Assembly: GCA_037179335.1 (NCBI GenBank)
Contig: JAKZHN010000013.1
Location: 930,001-994,000, forward strand
Direction of reading: 5' to 3'
Source: Cyclaneusma minus
Taxonomy: Eukaryota > Ascomycota > Leotiomycetes > Marthamycetales > Marthamycetaceae
DNA length: 64,000 nucleotides
The notes below the pieces were generated by a model. It made no database searches. It saw only the letters and a program-made list of their open reading frames with translations, and was not told where the DNA came from. Numbering within the stretch: the stretch's first letter is position 1; the number at the start of each line of letters is the position of its first letter. Made by a program: the position numbers and the translations under genes. Shown here piece after piece: positions 20,478 through 31,389 of this stretch.

Positions 20478-21598
20478 GGCTACTTAGATGTTAGCAAACA
20501 GCACAAAACCAGTTTGGCAGGGAGTTGGGGAAGGGGGAGTCAAGTGTTGTGCCACAGAAAGACGTACCGAGAGCGAGTCTGTTGAACAAGCGGTCTGGAA
20601 GGGCAGCTTCTTCAGAGACAAAACGAGCGTGGGTAGCCTCAACTGTCTGGGACGACGGCGATGGCCAGAAGCCAACCACAGCGCGCAGGAAGCCGAAGCC
20701 TTGGGAGCAAAGAGCGTTGCAAGAGAGCGTTGCGAGGGACTGAGACAAAGGAGTGTATCAAAGGAGCGCGTTGCGACGGGGGACGAAAGGAGAGACTTGA
20801 AGGAGGTTGGCGGAGTTGCAAGGTGGAGGATGATCGCGGGTTGCAGGTCGCAGAAGATCGAGTTTTGTTTTGCGTGCCGCGCCGAAGGCCTGAGGTTGTT
20901 GACCTCGTCGTCGCCCGATGGGATGTCGGGAAGGTAACCATTTAGAACCTCCGGAGAAGGCATCTTGAAGGATCTCCGAGGAGGCGGGTGGGGGGTTTGG
21001 TACCGGGGGTTCAGGGGAAGACGGGGAGAGGAGGGGATGGCTGTGTTTGACATGGCTCAGGTGATACCTTGGCAGACAGAGCTCCAGGGCAAACTTGGGA
21101 TTCGGGGCTCCTCTAGAAGGTTCAGGGGTAACAAAGGGGCCGGTAAAATAAGGAGGAAGTAGTAACAAAGGGGAAGAGCAAGGCGTTCTAAGCAAGAGGG
21201 ATACCAACCCCTATTCGGAACTGGGAAGGATATTTGGCTAATCGTCATTGGACAGAACCGACCATACGTTGAAAATCCGAATTGTATGGAGCACAAGATT
21301 CTGTAGGCAAAATTAGTGAGGGTTCCGAGTGATTGAAAATATTCAAAGTCATTGGATATACTCAAAGTAATTGGAAATTCATAGTGATTCTAAGAATTCT
21401 GAGGATTTGGGAATGTGCATAAGGGAAAGGGGGAAAGGAATTCGATCTCCGTATTGCAGCTGGGCGGGAGGAACAGGAGAAATGAGCATTAGCCTCTATT
21501 CAGAGACATGATCTCTCGAACATCCAAAATCGCAAAAACAGAGGAGCGAAGAAACGGAACAAGAAGAAAGAAAAAGACAGAAAAAAAGCATTCCATAC
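20478..21598. other. Upstream region with several competing open frames
   Basis: Long open frames occur on both strands between 20484 and 21207 but contradict each other and have no recognisable motif. They may reflect GC-rich former or untranslated exon sequence of the minus-strand gene. The interval also holds the 19-bp repeat at 21328-21401. Confidence 0.35.
21328..21401 (+). repeat. 19-bp minisatellite (AGTgATTGGaaaTATTCAA type), 4 units
   Basis: Units are agtgattgaaaatattcaa, agtcattggatatactcaa, a 17-bp variant (agtaattggaaattcat) and agtgattctaagaattctg. The same unit family occurs in reverse orientation near 63381-63467. Confidence 0.75.
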
Positions 21599-21904
21599 CT
21601 ACCACTGCAACTCTGTAAACTCGCATGCCACCACAACCCTCACGCAGACCCCTGCGCTAAACAGCTCCATAAATATCCCAAACCCTCCTATCATTCTCGC
21701 AGTGCAAAGGACCAGGGCTATACAGGAAAATGCTGATAAGGTCGACCATGTTTTGTACATCAAGAAGAGGATAATGGGGAGCAGGAACCAGTCTCGGATG
21801 AAGGATTCGACGTCGTGGATCCAGGAGAGTTCTTGGCCTATTTAGGAAGAGGACATGGCCATGCGGGTTGGGGAGGACTTCTTTGGTGAAGAGGATGAGG
21901 ACAT
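21599..21904 (-). pseudogene. Small TM-protein gene interrupted by an in-frame TAA
   Basis: On the minus strand an ATG at 21904 in good context (caaccATG) opens a 20-codon frame (MSSSSSPKKSSPTRMAMSSS) that stops at TAA (21844-21842). The same frame then continues for about 80 codons to TAG at 21601-21599. That part is well formed: IGQELSWIHDVESFIRDW, then a hydrophobic span from about FLLPIILFLMYKTW into FSCIALVLCTARM, and the end VVVACEFTELQW. No GT-AG intron with the right phase removes the stop. The choices are a nonsense-mutated gene, stop readthrough, or an unrelated 5' part. No family is recognised. Confidence 0.4.
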
Positions 21905-23107
21905 GGTTGCGGTGTTTGGAGGGGTTGTGCTGGTGGGTGTCGGCTTTTGGTTGTTGTGTGGAGACTGAAGGTGAAAACGGGATTCGAGGTCGCAAGTGTG
22001 TACTCGAGAGGTGGTGGAATCGACGCACTCAGGTCAGAGCAGATGAAGAAGAGCGGAATGAAAGACGGAGTTGACGGAAATGGAGAGGACAGATGTAGAG
22101 AGGACAGATATGCACACACTGTGTCTGAAGATAGAAAATGGGAAAATGTGAATTCGGATGTGGTTGTGTGGGGAAAGACGTGGATGCTGATCTGGCTTCA
22201 TTGTTATACCCTGGAGTCCAGGTCACGTATTCGCGGACCATGGTTGTGATGAAGCTGGAAGGCCCCGGGAACGCCTCGAGGTAGGTACTTCAGTCTTCAA
22301 ATGCGTTGCGGATGCCTAAACTGATTGGTGGTTGTCGGAGTCGAACCGTGGTTGAGGTGAAAGTGGAAGAGCCTTCGGATTCCGAACCACATGGGGTACT
22401 TCAAGATGTGAAAGTCGAGAAGATAGCAAAAAGGTTCATGAAGCTGCCTAGACGGACGGGCGTCGCAACCAATTCCGTGCTGTGTGAAATCATTCCGTAA
22501 GTTATTTCAAGTGTGTCTTAGTCCGGAGCCATTTTCGGGCGGTTTGGATCATTTCTTCTGTGTGTGACTCCTTGAAGATTCCGAGATTCGTTAGTACCAA
22601 GGCTCTCGAGTCATCCAGACACAGAATAGTGGTTCGAGCCACGAGCGTCCACGTATTCAGCAAATCATTTCTCAAACCAGCACCCAAATACACGGAAAAT
22701 AACTGCTTTTCCAGAATCCAACCAATCCGCTGTGACCTGCCATCCTTTCTAGTTCGTGGTTACGACGGAACCAAGAGCTCGCAACCGCAGGACAGACCCC
22801 TCCAGGCAGAAGTACCAAAGAAATATGCGATAACAAGAAAGGGCTGGAATGGATTTCCCACGCCCACTCTCGTTTTCCTAGTTCGCTCTTGCTTCTCAGT
22901 GGGGACTTTCGGTATAATAGATCCTTCCTCTGCTCCAAACTTTTCAGAATCTCCAAACCCTCAGCCTCTCAAACAGACCACTCGTTTCTGTTCGACTTCC
23001 CACAAGCCACTCATTCTCATCACCGGACTCAAGAACTCTCTTGATTCCTTCGATACACTCTCCCACACCACAACCTCCTGTCCACCAAACACCAAACACC
23101 ACTCACC
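21905..23107. other. Intergenic region, no supported gene
   Basis: The interval contains open frames without motifs. The 150 bases before 23108 are rich in C, A and T with CACC steps, as expected for the 5' leader of the following gene. Confidence 0.45.
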
Positions 23108-23446
23108 ATGTCTTCGACTTCCGCCATCATGTCTGAGACTCCCATCGCCGTGGCTTCGGCTATCCCCAACAGCATCGAGTCGTTTCTCAACAACGACATG
23201 GTCAGGCTCGCCATCATCGGCTGCTTCGCCTTCTTCTTTGTGTTGTTCTTCATCACCATCTTCGTGGGCTACTGGACCTACTGGTTTAGAGTCGTCACTA
23301 GCGAGTACGAGAACGGGAAGCCTGAGCTCCATGACTGGATGAGTGACTACGCTGATGATGAGGACTCGGACTATGAGCCGATGTCTGTGGTGGTTGTTGA
23401 CTATGGATCGATCGATGATATTCCACAGACTCGAGCGCTGTTGTAA
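23108..23446 (+). CDS. Small single-pass membrane protein, unknown
   Basis: The frame is unspliced and encodes 112 residues. The start context is excellent (ctcaccATGTC). The N-terminal ~30 residues are Ser/Ala-rich. A single strong membrane helix follows (about residues 33-57: LAIIGCFAFFFVLFFITIFV). After it come aromatic and charged residues (GYWTYWFRVV) and an acidic tail (SDYADDEDSDYEP). There is no signal-peptide cleavage pattern, so a type II or III single-pass protein is most likely. I know no family. It resembles the first gene of the window only in having one TM and a charged tail. Confidence 0.6.
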   Translation: MSSTSAIMSETPIAVASAIPNSIESFLNNDMVRLAIIGCFAFFFVLFFITIFVGYWTYWFRVVTSEYENGKPELHDWMSDYADDEDSDYEPMSVVVVDYGSIDDIPQTRALL

Positions 23447-24331
23447 TGAGATGGATGAAAGGAAAGGAAGTTGATGTGAGAAATATCATGTACTGTTACC
23501 TGAGCATCTTACTGACGGATTGGATAGTCGAGACTGAAGCATCTGTCGAATAATATACACGACGCATATCGAGCAAGACCCATGCATTCGAATCGGGCTT
23601 TGACACTTCGGTTTCATCACTTCGACTTCACCGCTTCGACTTCAGCAACTGCGATGAAATTGTCGGTACTTGGCTGCTTGTAAGCTGTTCAGTCCATGGA
23701 CTGTACGAATGTTTCTTGTCTCATAGCATGTCTTGGAGTTGGATCGATATCCCCATGGATGAGTAGGCGGAGTTTGTTTGATCCAGATAGGGATGATGGT
23801 GCGAGTAGATACGATGGGCTGGAAATTGAAAAGTGAAACATGATGCAACTGCTGCCAAAGTGATTTCTAAATGTCGTGATGACTTGAGGTTGTCGTCGTT
23901 GTCGGCGCCTGTCGATTCTCTTCTAGTGTGTAAAACGTAAGGCGGTGAGCCTCGGCAGAAACGAGTGCACGAAAGTAAACAAACCGCCCGCACCCGCACA
24001 CTGCTGCTTCCTCGAAACCACGAACGACTCGACGCGCCATTTGACATCGACAACCGCAGACACGCTGCGCATCGCGCCAACCTCTCAAACTCACCAGCGC
24101 CCAGTCATTCATTGCTAGAGATCAAGCGAATCGCCAATTTGTCGCGTCCACGAAGGCCAACGAAAAGCGCCTCCCGCCGCAAGCTCCGTCCCCATTCCGC
24201 GCCCGCCGGTTCGCAAACATCGAGTCCAACTTGCACCTCATCGGCGACGGATAATATAATCCTAATTGAAGCGTAAAGTTGTCGCATACATTGTTTCCGC
24301 CAGACTGCGCGCCCGGCCTAGCTCTGCCATC
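23447..24331. other. Intergenic, BIR1 promoter region
   Basis: A small CTTCGACTTCA-type repeat sits at 23605-23646 (cacttcgacttcaccgcttcgacttcagc). The last 300 bases are C-rich 5' leader of the following gene. I see no gene. Confidence 0.5.
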
Positions 24332-27300
24332 ATGACTATCACCGAAATCGCTGAGCAGTACGTCACCTACGATGCTCGCGTTGCGTCCTTCAAGACCCCG
24401 AAAGCAGGCCCCAAGCGTCGAAGTTCCAGCACCAGCAAGAAAGGCCCCAAGGTCCTGAGATGGCCGCATGCCTTTCTGTCTGCAGAAGAGGTATGTAGAT
24501 ACTACCAGACAGGCGTGGTGCACCTGCTAATGCTGTACAGCTTGCGCGAGCCGGCCTCTTCTACTATCCCACTCCAGACAGCCCTGACAATGTCGCGTGT
24601 TTCCTCTGCCATAAGAACCTGGATGGCTGGGAGGAAGATGATGATCCGCTGGCTGAGCACTTGAAGCATTGTCCGGATTGTGGGTGGGCCATTGTCGCGG
24701 GGATTGAGGCTGGAGATGAAGAGTTGAGAAGTGAGTATCCCATGAGCGCGAGGATGGTTGCTGCGCGCAAAGCAACATTTGAAGGGAGGTGGCCTCATGA
24801 ATCGAAGAAGGGGTGGAAATGTAAGATCAAACAGGTCAGTCTAGAAGGATACACTCAGGTCGCGCGTTTCAAGGCTAACATCCATCCTAGATGGTTGAAG
24901 CAGGCTGGAAATACACGCCTCTTCCGGATCAAGACGATACAGCGACCTGTGCTTATTGTGAGTTGGCTCTAGATGGTTGGGACCCAACAGATAAGCCATT
25001 AGTCGAGCATAAGAATCGCTCCCCCGAATGCCTGTTTTTCACCCTCATCGATGAATACAAGCAGCAATCCAAGACCGCCAAACCCAAGGCTAGGAAAGGG
25101 CGTGCTTCAAAAGCATCGTCAAGGCTATCTACACAATCAGTGGTCACCGCAACTTCGGAGGCGCCTTCGTTTATCGATGCTTCAGAGGATCCTTCACGAC
25201 TGTCAGAAGCCCTGCTGGATGAGCCAATGGAAGACCTGCCAGCTACAGCAGACCAAAGTATGATGTCCATAGTGTCGATGGCTACCGACATGGGGCTGAA
25301 TCCTGGTAAACTCCGTGCCCCGAGGATGAAAAGGGGGAAGAAAGCCAAAGCCCAGGATCCTATTGATGATGAGGCGTTGGAAGACCTACCAGCTACAGCG
25401 GATCAAAGTATCATGTCGACGGCCACTGATATGGGCCTACATCCTGGCAAACTCCAAGCACCAAAGATGAAAAGGGGGAAGAAAGCCAAAGCCCGGGAGA
25501 CTATTGAAGTCGATGAGGGCCCCGAACCAGAGGATGCTGACTTCGAACCGAAAGTCGAACCCAAAGTCGGAACGAAGAGGACGAGCGAAGCAATAAGTCA
25601 AGTTGAGGATGAAGATGAACCTCCAATCGAACAACCGGCTCCAAAACGTCGTGCACGCGTTCGCAGCAGTACTGCGAATCAAGCACCAGCTGCCCCAACC
25701 GGACGGAAGACTCGTACTTCCACAGCAACAGCATCTCGGGCTCCGTCGTCCCGTGTGGCATCGTCAACCGCTGCCAAAGGTCGATCCGAACCTGATGAGG
25801 TTGACGAGGTGGATGAGAAGCCGGCCAATGGCGATCTTGATGTCAGTATGGCCGAGGAAACAACTGTCGTCGAACCCGCCCCGCCTGCCAAGAAAACCCG
25901 AAGTAGAGCATCGAAAGTAGGTGCTTCCAAAGCCCCAACCCGCAAAACTGGGCGACAAAGTAAGGCAGCAAAGGCAGAACATACCATGTTCTCATCCCAG
26001 CCCATGGATATCGACGAAGCTGCTATCGATGCGGAACTCAAGGCTTTGGAGACTGAGGCTGCCGAATCAGAAGCTGTGGAAGAAGAGGTAGAGGAGGTGC
26101 CTCAGCTAGTGGCTAAACCGAAGACACAGAGAGGCAGGCCACGAAAGGCATCAGCCGCACAGGCTTCCAAGGCAGCCGCCAAGTCTAGGGCTCCTGCCAG
26201 AGGAAGGGCGAAAACTTGGAATGTAGTGGATGATGAGAATGATGAGCCTCCAGTCTCCAAGAAGAGGGGTCGTCCCGCTGCACGCAAGGTTTCAGAGCAA
26301 TCAGTTGTTGAGTCCCGAGAACCGTCTGCAGGTCCATCTGATGAGCCCTCTGTTGTCCACCATCCGCAGGTGCAGGTGCTTACCGATGACGACGACGAGG
26401 AGATCTATGCAGTGGTCCAACATGAAGAGCCTAGTTATCCAGTCTTACCTCCAAATTCGCCAAGCCCAATTCCTGTGGCGTCAGATGAGGCCGTTTCTAC
26501 TACGCCTAAAGAAGCTACACCTGCTCCTGTTGTGGAGCCCACCTCTTTTACTCCCCAGGATCCCGCACCAACGCGTGAGGAATCACTGTTCTTCACACCG
26601 AAAGAGCGCCCATCAGCCGCTTCCGAGAAGCCCTCGTCTTTTGTGCCCAAGAACGCTACACCTGTTCCTGAAGAAGAGGAGGAGGAGGAGGCGTCTACCA
26701 CACCCAAGGAAGCCATGCCCAGGGATTCTACTCTAGAGCCAACGCCAAAGGAACCCACTCCCGAGGAGCCCACACCTGAGCCCACACCTCAGCCCACACC
26801 TGCGGAGCCGACGCCTGTGCCCTCTGAGAAATCCTCACCCATTCCCTCCAGGGACACTACTCCTGGACTTCTCGAAGAGCCTACCTTTACTATTCTCCGA
26901 GATGCCACCCCTGTTAGTCGTCCCGTCAGTCGCCCTGTAAGTCGCCCTGTTAGTCGACTTAGTTCACCAGAAGACGAAACACTCAGGCCCCAAGAGAACG
27001 AGCCTCCCAGCACGCCAGTGCATGCTACGTCTGCTCGACAGAGATCTGGCCCTGCTACAGCCAAGACACCAGCAACAGCCTTCCGCAACGAAGTGGTATC
27101 CACTACCCCCAGCGAAGCCACCCCAGCCACCCCAGCCCTCCCCAAGCAAGCAATTGCGTCCCCACCCCGTCGCTCGCAAGCCTCATTCGCCAAAGAAGAC
27201 TCGTCTTCGCCAGGGGGCCAGTCATCAGACGCCGAAAACACCGTCCCATCATCCAAATCCCGGCCCTCCCTCGCATCCGCCGCCGCCGGCTCGCAAACCA

Positions 27301-27677
27301 TCCGCATCCCCCTCGCCTCAACACCCACGAACGCCTCACCCTCCAAGCGCGCAATCAACCGCGTTGAAACAACCAAACCATGGATATCCGTAGACTTTGA
27401 CGCTCTGCTGGCAAAAACGGCACAGCGGAGTAATTATAATAATGAGGATGATGATGATCCAATGGTTGATGTGTTTATGGCCGATGCGGTCAAAAAGATG
27501 GCGGAAGAGGGATTGAGCGAGGAAGAGAAGGGTATGACGGTGGAGCAGTGGATTGAGTATTTGGCGGAACAGGCGGCGGAGAAGTTGAAGGGGGAGTGTG
27601 AGGCTATGGTTACGTTGTTTGAGAGTGAGGGGCAGAGGGCTATTGAGAGCTTGCAGGGGATTGTGACGTCGGACTGA
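24332..27677 (+). CDS. BIR1: Bir1/survivin-type BIR protein (chromosomal passenger complex)
   Basis: There are three exons, 24332-24490, 24541-24834 and 24891-27677, encoding 1079 residues. Bir1 is the survivin subunit of the chromosomal passenger complex that positions Aurora B/Ipl1 on centromeres. Two BIR zinc folds are intact. The first has C73-x2-C76-x16-H93-x6-C100 and the second C171-x2-C174-x16-H191-x6-C198, each with the DGW core. The remaining ~850 residues are disordered, with many SP/TP sites, acidic and basic patches, an AT-hook-like KRGRP motif, and TPxEPTP and VSRP repeats. A ~45-residue module (DLPATADQS, ATDMGL, KRGKKAKA) is duplicated at 25236-25493. The C-terminus has a conserved-looking helical end (MTVEQWIEYLAEQAAEKL) likely to bind the INCENP partner. 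Both introns fall in phase 0. Confidence 0.93.
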
Positions 27678-28915
27678 GTCTTCCATGTGTTCGAAGATTT
27701 ATGTTCTTTCTGTCTGCCCCACGGATGCTTTGATTCGGTGTACTGCCCATTCTTGAGACCTGCGACTTGGTGGATGCAGTGGGGTTGGTGCCTCTGTGCG
27801 TGCTGGCGGACTGTGGATATCAAGAGCAGTTCATGTCTAGACCTGGAGGTAGTGGCTTGCTGCTGTGTTTTCTGGGACGTGTGTGCGCTCGATGGGCGGT
27901 TGCGATCATGGGTGGTCTGTCTTTAGCAAAGGTGTCTGGTGTCCTCAAGGTAGGAAATGTTTGGACACAGGGCCGAGACTGTGGGAGGCATGGCAGGTTA
28001 CTGGTTGCTTGTCTCGACTCTGTGTTTTTCTGTTCAGGCTACTGGTGCATGGGATGGTTCTGGTTGTAGTGCTCTGTTTCGAAAACTTGTACTTTTGTGC
28101 CATCTGGAGGAGGGTGTAGGGTGGGCTTAATGAAGAAATGAGGCTTCAAATCACGAAGTCAAAGGCGAAAGCAACAGAGGTCAAGCAGACTGGAAGAAAA
28201 AAAATTGAAGTCGACGATTATGATTGAACCTGTTTGTGACTGTGTGTCTGGATTGAGAGAGAGAGAGGTGCGATGGAGCCTCCAAGATCCCTCTGTGAAG
28301 CCAGTTGTACAAATATGCTATCAAATTTCCGAGTTCTTGAATCTTGATAGTTGATGTCGAAGTCTACTTATGAAGGAAGGCTCTTTGTATAATGCATGTA
28401 GCTTGCAAAGTAAGCGATTCAGACTGGATTGAAGAACCGAACGTGGGTTATCGACATGCAGTGAGGCATACGAATGTTATTATGATGTTCGACTCGCCGT
28501 CAAAAAGTGCAGAGCAAATTTTCAATTTTTAATTGTGCATTGACGGTGGTTTTCTTGTTCCACGTACAACTAATGAATGTCTGTGACCTGTGTCATATAG
28601 TTACCCAAGTCCTGGCTCCAAGCCTCCGATCTGAGACAAACGTGCAAGTAACCAACGCCCGGTATCCACTCAACGCTGGATGTCCAAACTCGATTCATTC
28701 CAAATAGCCTCCAGTGAGATGTCTCAAGACCCCACGTCTCTTACAGCGGGGCGTCTAGATCTTTCCACATTCGATTCCGCGCCCGACTTCAAAACTTCTT
28801 ACAGAATTGTACGAATCCTGTGTTTCGACGCTGCTAGTGAGTAATGCTTCTGCGGAGTAAGATTAGTAGGACATGCGAAACAACATACCATAATCCCATC
28901 ATCACCCAGAAGATA
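27678..28915. other. Intergenic, convergent 3' regions
   Basis: This is 1.2 kb between BIR1 and the minus-strand repeat precursor. There is a GA run at 28255-28267. I found no tailoring enzyme or other gene here. Confidence 0.5.
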
Positions 28916-30407
28916 TCAACGCTTAGCTTGGACGGCTTTGGCATTGGCCTTTTGAGCATACTCATCGTAGTCATCGAACTCGCCCGGTACGTACACATCG
29001 TAGTAATCGAACTCGTCTTTGCCTTTTGCTGTGCGCTTGGCTTGGACGGCTTTGGCGGCTTTCGAATCGTACTTATCGAAATCCTCGTAGTCAAGGAAAA
29101 CGTCTTCGACTTGTGCTGTGCGCTTGGCTTGGACGGCTTTGGCTTTTTGAGCATACTCAAAGTAGTCATCGAAATTGTCGTACTCCTCGTAGTCATCGAA
29201 TTTATCTTCGCCTAGTGCCTCACGCTTGGCTTGGACGGCTTTGGCGGCTTGGACGGCTTTCGAATCGTACTTATCGAAATCCTCGTAGTCAAGGAAAACG
29301 TCTTCGACTTGTGCTGTGCGCTTGGCTTGGACGGCTTTGGCGGCTTTCGAATCTTCGTAGTCATTGAAATCCTCGTAGTCAAGAAAAACGTCACGCTTGG
29401 CTTGGACGGCTTTGGCGGCTTTCGAATCTTCGTATTCATTGAAATCCTCGTAGTCAAGAAAAACGTCACGCTTGGCTTGGACGGCTTTGGCTTTTTGAGC
29501 ATACTCAAAGTAGTCATCGAACTCGTCCGGGTCGTACACATCGTATTCATCGAACTCGTCTTCGCCTTGTGCTGTGCGCTTGGCTTGGACGGCTTTGGCG
29601 GCTTTCGAATCATACTTGTCGTCGTAGTCATCAATACCGTACTCCTCGTAGAATTTATCTTCGCCGTATGCTGTACGCTTGGCTTGGACGGCTTTGGCGG
29701 CTTTCGAATCTTCGTATTCATTGAAATCCTCGTAGTCAAGAAAAACGTCACGCTTGGCTTGGACGGCTTTGGCGGCTTTCGAATCTTCGTAGTCATTGAA
29801 ATCCTCGTAGTCAAGAAAAACGTCACGCTTGGCTTGGACGGCTTTGGCGGCTTTCGAATCTTCGTAGTCATTGAAATCCTCGTAGTCAAGAAAAACGTCA
29901 CGCTTGGCTTGGACGGCTTTGGCTTTTTGAGCATACTCAAAGTAGTCATCGAAATCGTCCGGGTCGTACACATCGTATTCATCGAACTCGTCTTCGCCTT
30001 GTGCTGTGCGCTTGGCTTGGACGGCTTTGGCGGCTTTCGAATCATACTTGTCGTCGTAGTCATCAATACCGTACTCCTCGTAGAATTTATCTTCGCCGTA
30101 TGCTGTACGCTTGGCTTTGGCGGCTTTGGCCCTCTCAGCATAACTGCCGTACTCGTAGTCCGGGTCGTAGCCGCCGTAGAAGCCGAGTTTGTTGCTTTGT
30201 GCCGCACGCTTGACGGCTGTGTCGTAGTTGTGGCCATATTCTGTGACATGATTAGCATATGTCTTGTACGAGGGATGACGGATGTCAAAGATGCTTACTT
30301 TCAGATGGCCAGACAGCTTTGGCTGCTGGAGCGGCGGCTGGGATGGCTAGGGCGTGGATGAGAGGGAGGCTGAGGATAGCGAGGAGGAATGGCTGAGGGG
30401 GTGCCAT
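28916..30407 (-). CDS. Secreted Kex2-processed repeat peptide precursor (KEP / RiPP-like)
   Basis: There are two exons on the minus strand, 30407-30299 and 30240-28916, joined in phase (58-bp intron), encoding 477 residues. The N-terminus (MAPPQPFLLAILSLPLIHALA) is a signal peptide. The rest holds 15 Lys-Arg dipeptides, the first at residues 47-48 and the last at 476-477 just before TGA. They delimit 14 peptides of 25-38 residues, in order: AAQS, TAYG, TAQG, DVFL x3, TAYG, TAQG, DVFL x2, TAQV, EALG, TAQV, TAKG types. All but the first end in AKAVQAKR (the first ends AKAAKAKR). The variable parts are Tyr/Phe/Asp/Glu-rich, for example DVFLDYEDFNDYEDS. Cys is absent and the only Trp is near the N-terminus. 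Kexin cleavage in the Golgi is the expected fate. The layout matches KEPs and dikaritin precursors (UstA type). Product, cyclisation and role are unknown. Confidence 0.85.
28919..30117 (-). repeat. Coding tandem repeats of 75-114 bp
   Basis: The repeats consist of a 75-bp unit (25 codons) and longer units of 87-114 bp sharing the 3' end that encodes AKAVQAKR. The plus-strand signature of each junction is cgcttggcttggacggcttt. A TAYG-TAQG-DVFL block occurs twice in the same order, pointing to a multi-unit duplication. Confidence 0.92.
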
Positions 30408-31389
30408 GGCTGCGGCTTGGATTCGAATCCGAGGATTCGACGCAGACACTTGAAGTTTCTGGGGGGTTGCGGATACTTGGGAAGAAGGTGAGTTGGGGTT
30501 GGATATTTGTAACTTGGAATACGTAGGGATGTATGAATCGGCAATTGAAGGAAATCTACTTACCACACTTACCTTCGGTCAATTCGCCCTCAACCAATGT
30601 CCTGACCGAAGACATCTACTGCGACCACTGCGCGGAGATGTCCCGTTGGATCTCTGACTCCTGGCATCGACATCACTGTAGCGCGGGAATACAAATAAAG
30701 TTGATGGCGTTCCTCGTGTAGAATTGATTGGATACTAGGCTATCGGGGACTGAAGGCGTCCATCAGACTTTTGGTGATAAGGAGAAGGCAGCCGAACTGG
30801 GAACGGAATGTGGAAGAGCTTCCTTCCGGAAGCTAGACAGAATAGGAGGCAGAGATATACTTATATTTACTCACAGCTCGAGTTCTCGATAACGGGGTGA
30901 ACCGGACCTTCCGGACCTTCCGGCGCTTCCGTCTCTGGGCACTGGACTCAAGAGGGCGAATGATAGGAAGTGAAGGAAGAGTGGGAGCTGAACAGAGGAG
31001 AGTGGCAGAGATGTTCGGACATATGTTCCCTGACGTTTTGTTGCTGGATGGCGTTGGGGACGGACGGTGTTCAATTGCACGGCTGGATATGTCCGTAGTA
31101 GCCTTGGTGCCTCAGGCGCCGCTGGTTCCACATGCATCCTTGAACCTACAGGTTGGATACCAGGGATCCGAAGCACGACATCATCGCAGAAAACGGGTAG
31201 ATCATAGATATCGTATGCTTTCGGTGAAACTTTAGAACGTCATTAGCAAGTCCTCAATATCGACATCTCGAGCAGTAGAATCAACGGCGCAGGAACTCGG
31301 CAGCATGAAAGTCTGGAATTTCAAGTATTCTCACCACGCCAAAACGCCCCTAACACCAGAACTCGAGCTACAAATCAGTACCTGAATGT
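30408..31389. other. Intergenic between repeat precursor and L1-domain gene
   Basis: This is upstream of the repeat precursor and downstream of the ribosomal-L1-domain gene. A short repeated phrase (ttccggaccttccggcgcttccg) lies at 30908-30930. No gene is supported. Confidence 0.5.

Noticed and set aside
29231..30361. Long plus-strand open frame (376 codons, LGLDGFGGFRI repeats) opposite the repeat precursor
   Set aside because: It is the antisense shadow of the tandem repeats. The minus-strand frame has a signal peptide, an intron and regular KR sites.
28916..30407. Alpha-pheromone precursor
   Set aside because: Mating alpha-factor precursors also have signal peptide and KR repeats, but their mature peptides are short (about 9-15 residues) with Trp and Gly-Pro-type turns. 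Here segments are 25-38 residues, acidic, and without Trp.
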